Positions 5,101-10,973 of a stretch of DNA of 10,973 bases are shown here, piece after piece. Both the position numbers and the translations under genes were made by a program. Source of the DNA: Candidatus Iainarchaeum sp. Lineage in GTDB: Archaea > Iainarchaeota > Iainarchaeia > Iainarchaeales > DTGL01. The DNA lies in NCBI GenBank assembly GCA_021161055.1, contig JAGHBI010000041.1, forward strand, positions 1 to 10,973. The letters are read 5' to 3'. The notes below the pieces were generated by a model. That model saw only the letters and a program-made list of their open reading frames with translations. It made no database searches and was not told where the DNA came from. Position 1 is the first letter of the stretch; each line of letters opens with the position of its first letter.

Positions 5101-8022
5101 ATGGCTGAAAACAAGCGCGTTATTAAGAAGCCTGCTGATAACGAGCCGGATTTGTTTGAGGAAGTGTTCGGCATAGATGAGGAAGTGAAAGAAGCAAGGA
5201 AAAAGCTCAACGAAATAGCAAAAAAGGAAGCCGAGCGTATGGAGAAAAGCATATATGGGGAAGCGGATGCTGAAGAATCCAAAGCAACAGAGCCTGAAGA
5301 AGTTGAGGGGAAAAAAGAAGAGAGCATAGCAGAGCAAAAACAGGAAGAAACCGGGGGAGAAAAGAAGAGGAAGAAAAAGCGCGGGAAAGGGAAGGGCAGA
5401 ACGCGAAAGAGGAAAGGGGCTGTTGAAGAGCCCTCTGAAAAAGAACCTGAAGAAGTAGAGGCAGAAGAACCTGAAGACACCGAGCCTGTGAAAGAGCCTG
5501 AAGAGAAAGAGAGGAAATCTACTGAAAAAGAAAAAGAAGAGGCGGAAAGCAAAGCTGAAAAGAAGAAAGCGCTTGAAAAAAGGGTTGAGGAGAAAATTGT
5601 TGTTACAGAGCCGAAATTTGAGGTACAGCCAAAGCTTAGCTTCCTTGAAGACGAGGAAGGAAACGTATTCATCGGGCGCAAAAAATCTGTTTATGAGAAG
5701 TATGGTTCGCAAGCTGCTCTATTCATAGGTCGCGTCTGGGAAGAAGGTTATAAGAAGAAAAATGTGTTCCTTGACAGCTTGAATCCGCACGTTGTTTTTG
5801 TCTGTGGTGCTCGTGGAAGCGGTAAAAGCTATGTTCTTGGTGTAATCGCTGAAGAGCTTGCTTTAAAAAACAAAGGCGTTGGGATTATCGTTGTTGACCC
5901 TGTTGGCGTATTCTGGAGCATGCGCTATCCAAACAGAGAAGAAAAAGAGTTACAGGCACTGGAAAAGTGGGGTTTGGAGCCAAAAGGCTTAGAGAATATT
6001 GTGGTGTTTGTTCCAAAAGGAATGGAAAAGCATACTCCGAAGGGCACATACGATGCCACCTTCTCAATAAAACCTTCCATGCTCACTGCTCAGGACTGGT
6101 GCCTAACATTTGGTATAGATCGCTTCAGTCCAACAGGGTTGCTTCTTGAAAAGGCGCTTGAAAAGGTGGAAAAGGGTTATATAACGGTTGATAAGGAACG
6201 CATAAAGGGCACAAAGGATTACTCAATAGATGATATAATATTCTGCTTGGAGAACGATGCTGAGCTGAACTCAAGAGACAGGGGTTATAAGGTAGACTCG
6301 ATAAGGGCCTTGGTAAGCAGGTTCGAAGCAGCCAAATCTTGGGGCGTTTTTGATACGAGAGGCACGCCTCTAAGTGAACTTAGTAGAGAAAATCAGCTCA
6401 CAATAATCGATACAAGCTTTTTAGATGATAACGTAACCGCTTTGGTGATTGGAATTCTTGCCAGGCGCTTGCTTGCGGCAAGGAAGATAGCTACAAGGCG
6501 CGAGGCAGCAAAACGCTTTGAGTCCACAGAGGATATGCTCGAACTTGAGATACCCCCAACATGGCTCATTATAGACGAAGCACATACATTGATTCCAAGC
6601 GGTAATATAAAGACTGCTGCAAGCGATGCACTGATAGAATATGTAAAGCAGGGCCGCAGGCCTGGCTGTTCGCTGGTGTTTGCAACGCAGCAGCCATCAG
6701 CGATAGATACGCGCGTGCTGAGCCAATTGGATATAATAATTGTTCACAAGCTCGTTTTCAACGATGATATAAAGGCTGTTTACAAGCGCACGCCTGCGAT
6801 AATTCCCCACAAATACAAGGCAGGGGCATTCATAAGAACACTGCCTGTAGGCGTCGCACTTGTTGGAGACCGCAGAGAAGAAACAAGCAGGGCATTCATA
6901 ATGAGGATAAGACCTAGAATGAGTCAGCATGAGGGCCGAGAAACCGAAACAATAGAAACAAAGGTTGTACTGAGCAACGAACAGGTATTGAAGCTCATAA
7001 GTTCGATGTACTGGGCGAGGCTGAAGAGGGATGGGAAAGCGAAAATCATAGAAATCAATAGAACGCTAAACTCACTTAACGCTAAGTACAGTTCCACTGT
7101 TGAGCTCGATGATGTGCTTGCAGAGCTCGAGAATAAAGGCGCCGAGATAGATGAAGCGAGCGGCTTCGTTCTTCTTGAGGAGAAAAAGCCTGCGCATGCA
7201 GAGGAGCCTGAAGCTGAGGAAGAAACAGAGCCTGTGGAAGAGCCTGAAGAGAAAGAGGAAGAACCAGAAGCTGAAAAAGGTGAAGCTGAGGTTGAACTTC
7301 TGAGCTTTCCAGTTCGCTACACGAGGGAAAAAGCCGAAGCAAAGATGAGAAGAAAGCTCGGTAAGCTTTTTGGCCTTTTGGCAGGAAACGAAAGGCTCAT
7401 AGAAGTGAACCTAAAATACATTCCAATTTACAGGATTGAATTCAATTACTTCAACGCACAGAACATGTTTAGGCAGGGTGTAATGTTTGTGAATTCCCTC
7501 ACGGGGGAATTTATCCATTTTAAAGATAAGTTCATAGAATCAAAGGGCCTTAAAGACCTTTACGGCCTCAAGGAAGCAGAAATAACCGTGCTCAACTTCC
7601 TCACAAAGCCTCTAACAGCCTTGGAGATAAGCAGGAAGGTATTTATGGACGAAAATAAGGTCAAGAGAATACTCAAGGAGCTTGTGGAAAAGGAGCTTGT
7701 GAAGATTGTCGAAAAGAACGGAACTATACTGTATTGCCTGAATAGAAGGTTTGATTTGCCAAGGAGTCCTCTGCATCCTCTACATTTTTCGCTCCAAAGG
7801 TTACCTCTGGTCACAGCAGAGGCGCTCATGAAGGAAAAAGAAAAATATTCAAAGAAAGAGGTACGCGAATTATTGCAAAAAATATGGAAGAAACTTGTTG
7901 TAACCTCCATAAAGGAGATATACTGGCCAGCATACGAAGGAATTGTTGAGAATATAAAAACAGGGAAGCAAAAGCGCCTTTACATAGATGCTTTCTCGGG
8001 GCAGGAAATATCGTTGAGCTAG
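5101..8022 (+). CDS. HerA/DUF87-type ATPase with charged linkers and winged helix
   Basis: A 973-residue P-loop ATPase of the HerA/FtsK superfamily, hexameric motors that translocate DNA or remodel complexes. Residues 1-165 are low complexity, rich in Glu and Lys, with a very basic block (about 89-106). The ATPase follows: Walker A GARGSGKS at 236-243, Walker B LIIDE at 489-493 followed by AH, the FATQQPSAID sensor stretch at 527-536, and GRRPG before it, which is where HerA-type proteins place arginine-containing contacts. A second acidic linker spans about 699-731. The C-terminus has a winged-helix-like segment (about 836-880) and a closing YWPAYEGIV...RLYIDAFSG motif that I associate with archaeal DUF87 relatives. 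The start at ATG 5101 is preferred to the upstream in-frame TTG at 5077, which adds eight unlikely residues. No NurA nuclease lies beside it, so classic HerA-NurA end resection is not indicated. Cellular role is unknown. Confidence 0.92.
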   Translation: MAENKRVIKKPADNEPDLFEEVFGIDEEVKEARKKLNEIAKKEAERMEKSIYGEADAEESKATEPEEVEGKKEESIAEQKQEETGGEKKRKKKRGKGKGRTRKRKGAVEEPSEKEPEEVEAEEPEDTEPVKEPEEKERKSTEKEKEEAESKAEKKKALEKRVEEKIVVTEPKFEVQPKLSFLEDEEGNVFIGRKKSVYEKYGSQAALFIGRVWEEGYKKKNVFLDSLNPHVVFVCGARGSGKSYVLGVIAEELALKNKGVGIIVVDPVGVFWSMRYPNREEKELQALEKWGLEPKGLENIVVFVPKGMEKHTPKGTYDATFSIKPSMLTAQDWCLTFGIDRFSPTGLLLEKALEKVEKGYITVDKERIKGTKDYSIDDIIFCLENDAELNSRDRGYKVDSIRALVSRFEAAKSWGVFDTRGTPLSELSRENQLTIIDTSFLDDNVTALVIGILARRLLAARKIATRREAAKRFESTEDMLELEIPPTWLIIDEAHTLIPSGNIKTAASDALIEYVKQGRRPGCSLVFATQQPSAIDTRVLSQLDIIIVHKLVFNDDIKAVYKRTPAIIPHKYKAGAFIRTLPVGVALVGDRREETSRAFIMRIRPRMSQHEGRETETIETKVVLSNEQVLKLISSMYWARLKRDGKAKIIEINRTLNSLNAKYSSTVELDDVLAELENKGAEIDEASGFVLLEEKKPAHAEEPEAEEETEPVEEPEEKEEEPEAEKGEAEVELLSFPVRYTREKAEAKMRRKLGKLFGLLAGNERLIEVNLKYIPIYRIEFNYFNAQNMFRQGVMFVNSLTGEFIHFKDKFIESKGLKDLYGLKEAEITVLNFLTKPLTALEISRKVFMDENKVKRILKELVEKELVKIVEKNGTILYCLNRRFDLPRSPLHPLHFSLQRLPLVTAEALMKEKEKYSKKEVRELLQKIWKKLVVTSIKEIYWPAYEGIVENIKTGKQKRLYIDAFSGQEISLS
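5482..5511 (+). repeat. Intragenic 30-bp direct repeat, copy 1
   Basis: GAGCCTGTGAAAGAGCCTGA and the next ten bases encode EPVKEPEEKE in the first charged linker of the HerA-like ATPase. It differs from copy 2 (7228-7257) at one base only, which is closer than codon bias alone would readily give. Confidence 0.75.
7228..7257 (+). repeat. Intragenic 30-bp direct repeat, copy 2
   Basis: This copy encodes EPVEEPEEKE in the second acidic linker of the ATPase and differs from copy 1 by a single A-to-G change (Lys to Glu). Surrounding residues on both sides are also Glu/Pro-rich, so the two linkers may share an origin. Confidence 0.75.
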
Positions 8023-8639
8023 CGTTCAACGCAAGAATTATCCTTAATGCTTCTCCTCACAAAAACACTCGGAAAAACAAGGCAGTTTTTACCGATTATA
8101 ACGCCGCAATTTATGCATGCATTGATGCCTATTTTTGTATCGGATTTTATCAAAGCGCCGAGCTTGCGCCTTCCAGAGTCAATTCTGCTGCCAAAAAAGT
8201 CAACCTTAACGCTATCATTATCAAACCTCAGGTTTGCAATCTTAGCGCCAGCGCCAATGTTCACGCGCTCACCGATTATGGAATCGCCCACATAGGAAAA
8301 ATGCGGAACATTTGTGTGTGAAAGAATTATGCTGTTCTTTACCTCAGAGTTTGCAACCCTGCAATTGTTAGCAATCAGAACATTACCGCGTAGATATGCA
8401 TTGGGGCCTATTGTGCAATTTTCGCCTATGTAAACGTTGCCTTCTATTCGTGTGCCTGATTTTATTACAGAACCCCTGCCTAAGAAAAGCTTCCCTTTAA
8501 TATGAACGTTCTCTTCAATTGCGCCAAGAATCCTTTCTTCTACTTCAATATTTTCAAGTTCAGCAATGAGTTCCCAGAATTTTGGTTTTTCCTCATCCAT
8601 AAGTTTTTTTGCCTTTGAAAGAAGTTCCAAACAATTCAT
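8019..8639 (-). CDS. Stand-alone GlmU-type acetyltransferase (left-handed beta-helix)
   Basis: A 206-residue protein that likely transfers acetyl from acetyl-CoA to glucosamine-1-phosphate, giving GlcNAc-1-phosphate. After a short helical N-terminus (1-40), hexapeptide repeats of the [LIV]-G-x4 type run from about 46 to 195 and form a left-handed beta-helix, normally a trimer. H113 in VPHFSYVGDS aligns with the catalytic histidine of the GlmU acetyltransferase domain, and NIGAGAKIANLRFDN (127-141) and RRKLGALIKSDTKIGIN follow in the same order as in GlmU and archaeal bifunctional homologues. The N-terminal nucleotidyltransferase domain, about 230 residues in those enzymes, is missing. The ATG overlaps the glmM stop by four bases (ATGA), so the genes are translationally coupled. 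The gene ends in a CTAG shared with the convergent ATPase. Another hexapeptide sugar acyltransferase is possible, but context favours this reading. Confidence 0.88.
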   Translation of the reverse strand: MNCLELLSKAKKLMDEEKPKFWELIAELENIEVEERILGAIEENVHIKGKLFLGRGSVIKSGTRIEGNVYIGENCTIGPNAYLRGNVLIANNCRVANSEVKNSIILSHTNVPHFSYVGDSIIGERVNIGAGAKIANLRFDNDSVKVDFFGSRIDSGRRKLGALIKSDTKIGINACINCGVIIGKNCLVFPSVFVRRSIKDNSCVER

Positions 8640-9973
8640 GCTCCCAGCTCCTTTTTTATTGCGCCAGCAATATTTTCAGCAAGCTCCTTTATTTCCTTTT
8701 CATTTTTACCTTCTAACATAACTCTAGCTAACTGCTCAGTGCCGGAATAGCGAACAAAAACTCTGCCATTGCCAGCTAACCTGTGTTCTGCTTCTTTTAT
8801 TGCTTTCTGCACCGCCTGCAATCTTTCGAATGGAATCTTTTCCCTAACCGGAATATTTATTAGAATCTGCGGGTATGGCTTGAACAATTTTATCAGTTCG
8901 CTCAGAGGTGTTGAGCTTTCTCTAATTATGCGCACCAGTTGCAGAGCAGTTATTATTGCATCCGGACTTGCGCAATAATCTGCAAATATTATATGCCCCG
9001 ATTGCTCGCCACCCAGATTAATGCCATGCTCGCGCATTGCGCTTGCAACATACTTATCGCCAACATCTGTGCGCAAAACCTTTATGCCAAGAGCGCGCAA
9101 GCATTCATCCAGAGCAAGATTGCTCATCTTTGTTGCAACTATAGCATTCTTCGCAAGCAACCCTTTTTCAAGCATATATTTTGCGAATATTGCTAAAAGG
9201 GCGTCGCCATCAGCAATGCTGCCCTTCTCATCGCAGACTGTGATTCTATCACCATCACCATCAAACGCTATGCCTAAATCAGCATTCCTTTTTTTCACCT
9301 CTTTTTGCATCGCTTGTGGGTATAAAGCGCCGCAATCCTTATTTATGTTCAGGCCGTTCGGCTCAACATTTAAAGCGAAAACCTCAGCACCGAGTTCAGC
9401 GAACACCTTTGGAGCAATCGCATAGCATGCTCCGTTAGCACAGTCTATAACAATTCGCATACCTTCAAGTGAATAATTATTGATGGTGTTTTTCACAAGT
9501 TCTATGTAACGGCCACGAGCATCATCTATTCTATAAGCTTTTCCTATCTCGCTTCCATTCTCAGAATCATTCAGGTTTGAAAATATTTGTTCTATTTCTT
9601 GTTCAGCGTTTTCGTCGAGCTTGTAGCCTCGCTCGTTGAATATCTTTATGCCATTATGCTCAGCAGGGTTATGGGAAGCACTTATGACAATGCCTGCGCT
9701 GCAGTTCAGTGATTTTGTTAAATGCGAAACTGCTGGTGTTGGCATCGGCCCAACAAGTAAAACATCAGCGCCTGCTGACAATAAGCCTGCTGTCAGAGCA
9801 TACTCTATCATGTAGCCGCTTAACCTAGTGTCCTTCCCTATAACAACACTTGCTTTAGGATTTTTCCTTTTGAGGAATATCCCTATAGCTTTGCCAATCC
9901 TCACAACAGTAGTGGGTTCGATAGGGAATCTATTTGCAATGCCGCGTATCCCATCTGTACCGAATAGCTTCAT
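8636..9973 (-). CDS. glmM: Phosphoglucosamine mutase, bacterial type
   Basis: A 445-residue enzyme that interconverts glucosamine-6-phosphate and glucosamine-1-phosphate. All four domains of the alpha-D-phosphohexomutase family are present: start motif MKLFGTDGIRG; catalytic phosphoserine loop ISASHNP with S100 as the phospho-acceptor; magnesium loop DGDGDR at 238-243; sugar-specificity loop GGEQSGH at 321-327; and phosphate-binding loop RYSGTE at 408-413. Length and the GTDGIRG/GGEQSGH forms match bacterial GlmM rather than archaeal phosphomannomutase-like versions. Where many GlmM have TGDG after the GGEQSGH loop, this one has SPDA (about 336-339). AGGTG at 9979-9983 overlaps the glmS stop codon and precedes the ATG by five bases, so translation is probably coupled. 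It is the middle gene of glmS-glmM-acetyltransferase. Confidence 0.96.
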   Translation of the reverse strand: MKLFGTDGIRGIANRFPIEPTTVVRIGKAIGIFLKRKNPKASVVIGKDTRLSGYMIEYALTAGLLSAGADVLLVGPMPTPAVSHLTKSLNCSAGIVISASHNPAEHNGIKIFNERGYKLDENAEQEIEQIFSNLNDSENGSEIGKAYRIDDARGRYIELVKNTINNYSLEGMRIVIDCANGACYAIAPKVFAELGAEVFALNVEPNGLNINKDCGALYPQAMQKEVKKRNADLGIAFDGDGDRITVCDEKGSIADGDALLAIFAKYMLEKGLLAKNAIVATKMSNLALDECLRALGIKVLRTDVGDKYVASAMREHGINLGGEQSGHIIFADYCASPDAIITALQLVRIIRESSTPLSELIKLFKPYPQILINIPVREKIPFERLQAVQKAIKEAEHRLAGNGRVFVRYSGTEQLARVMLEGKNEKEIKELAENIAGAIKKELGA

Positions 9974-9978
9974 AAAAA

Positions 9979-9983
9979 CACCT
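9979..9983 (-). promoter_or_regulatory. Ribosome-binding site of glmM within the glmS stop
   Basis: On the minus strand the sequence TAGGTGTTTTTATG joins the TAG stop of glmS to an AGGTG ribosome site with a 5-nt spacer to the glmM ATG. Ribosomes finishing glmS uncover or reuse this site, which supports an operon and fixes the glmM start. Confidence 0.7.
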
Positions 9984-10973
9984 ACTTCACAGTTACAGAT
10001 TTAGCGAGATTTCTTGGTTTGTCAGGGTCAAGGTTTCGTGCAAGCGCAAGGTAATAGGCTAAGAGCTGTATGGGAATTATTGACAAGATTGGGAACAACT
10101 TTGATCTTGGAACAGCGAGGAAGTAATTGAAGCATTTTGCTCTCTCAGAAGAAACGCCAATTACGAAGGCGCCTCTTGCTTTTGCCTCTATTGCATTGGT
10201 TATGCCTTCATCGTTAGCATCGGAAGCAAATACTATTACCGGAACATTTTTTTCAATCAGAGCGATTGTTCCGTGTTTCAGTTCAGCTGAAGGGAAGCCC
10301 TCAGCATGGATATAGCTTACTTCCTTTATCTTCAGGGCTGCTTCCAGAGCGGTTATAGCATTCTCTCGCTTGCCTATTACAAATATGCTCTTGGCGTTTT
10401 TCAATCTTTCAGCAAGCCTTTTAGCTTTGCCCTCGTTTGCTCTTATGACCGCAGGCACGAGCTTAGAGGCTTCGCTCAATTCTCTCTTTGCTTTTTCGCG
10501 TTTCCCTATGAGCGAATTTGCAAGCAGGTAAAGTATTGAAAGCTGTGCTAGGTAGCTCTTTGTTGCAAGCACGCAGATCTCCGGGCCTGCATTCATCATT
10601 ATGGTTGCATTTGCCAAGCGGGTTAAACTTGAACCGACAACATTAACGATGCTTATTACCTTTGCGCCTTTTTGCCTGGCGCTCTTTACAGCTTCAAGCA
10701 CATCAGCGGTTTCGCCGCTCTGCGATAATGCAATAACAACCGTTCTTTTATTCACAAGATTCAGGAAGTTCTGGAACTCTGAAGCAAGTACTGTGCTGGC
10801 TTGAATTGAAGCTACGCTTGCAAAGAAATAGCTTCCGAGCATAGCAGCATGCATGCTTGTCCCACAGCCTATTATGAAAATCCTTTCAGCTTGCTTTATG
10901 AGCTTTGTAACTCTTTCAATCAGAGCAGGGCTCTGCAGAGAGGCATTCCTCATGGCTTGTTCCTGCTCATAGA
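9982..10973 (-). CDS. glmS: Glucosamine-6-phosphate synthase, C-terminal part (cut by window)
   Basis: GlmS makes glucosamine-6-phosphate from fructose-6-phosphate and glutamine. The visible 329 residues begin with YEQEQAMR, the counterpart of the KEIxEQP...R segment that links the glutaminase and isomerase halves in GlmS; the frame stays open to the window edge, so the gene continues beyond it and the methionine at 10953 is internal. Both SIS domains are here: IIGCGTSMHAA (sugar phosphate loop), SQSGETADV, later YIHAEGFPSAELKHG, holding the Glu-Leu-Lys-His catalytic stretch, and the diagnostic C-terminus DKPRNLAKSVTVK. The glutaminase domain with its N-terminal cysteine lies outside the window and cannot be confirmed; a SIS-only ammonia-dependent form is formally possible. 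It is the upstream gene of the glmM operon, 8 bp apart. Confidence 0.94.
   Translation of the reverse strand, partial: YEQEQAMRNASLQSPALIERVTKLIKQAERIFIIGCGTSMHAAMLGSYFFASVASIQASTVLASEFQNFLNLVNKRTVVIALSQSGETADVLEAVKSARQKGAKVISIVNVVGSSLTRLANATIMMNAGPEICVLATKSYLAQLSILYLLANSLIGKREKAKRELSEASKLVPAVIRANEGKAKRLAERLKNAKSIFVIGKRENAITALEAALKIKEVSYIHAEGFPSAELKHGTIALIEKNVPVIVFASDANDEGITNAIEAKARGAFVIGVSSERAKCFNYFLAVPRSKLFPILSIIPIQLLAYYLALARNLDPDKPRNLAKSVTVK

Noticed and set aside
5046..5712. Two overlapping long minus-strand frames (211 and 216 residues), Ser/Phe-rich.
   Set aside because: They are the antisense of the Glu/Lys-rich linker of the ATPase; GAA/GAG/AAG codons read backward give TTC/CTC/CTT, so long Ser/Phe/Leu frames appear by composition. 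No promoter, ribosome site or family match.
9021..9425. A 134-residue plus-strand frame opposite glmM.
   Set aside because: glmM is unambiguous on the other strand; this frame has no family features.

Overview
The window looks archaeal, most likely from a small-genome uncultivated lineage of the DPANN kind; the phylum is inference only. Evidence: archaeal box A (TATA-like) elements lie about 25-27 bp ahead of start codons, giving leaderless or near-leaderless genes; some starts carry GGTG/AGGTG-type Shine-Dalgarno sequences; and several gene families are typically archaeal (HerA/DUF87 ATPase with a winged helix, a DUF2178 membrane protein paired with a 66-residue XRE regulator). Coding density is very high, no intergenic gap exceeds about 135 bp, and several gene pairs abut or overlap. 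No tRNA, rRNA, CRISPR array or mobile element was seen.

Left part (1-2955): the end of an unrecognised gene (1-294, +) converges on a secreted or surface-anchored cysteine-repeat protein (300-1640, -), which has one N-terminal membrane anchor and 14 two-cysteine repeats. It is divergent from an eight-or-so-helix membrane protein with a charged helical tail (1711-2955, +), and both genes may use one TATA element.

Middle (2966-5006): a HIT-family hydrolase with a variant triad (HAHIK); a two-gene DUF2178-XRE regulatory module whose promoter carries two tandem 20-bp inverted repeats (ATGTTA-N8-TAACAT, 21-bp period), a strong operator candidate; and a basic protein with a C-terminal GNAT-like acetyltransferase signature.

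Right part (5101-10973): a 973-residue HerA/DUF87-type ATPase with two highly charged low-complexity segments, converging tail to tail through a shared CTAG on a three-gene operon read on the minus strand, glmS (cut by the window edge) - glmM - stand-alone GlmU-type left-handed beta-helix acetyltransferase. These three make N-acetylglucosamine-1-phosphate from fructose-6-phosphate. The uridylyltransferase half of GlmU is absent here, so UDP-GlcNAc completion must be encoded elsewhere. The sugar could feed surface glycans or protein glycosylation, which the window does not show.

Most noteworthy are the cysteine-repeat protein, whose CY-to-next-C spacing is exactly 13 residues at all 13 junctions while the other loop varies; the tandem operators; and the stand-alone GlmU-type acetyltransferase in a bacterial-style GlcN operon.
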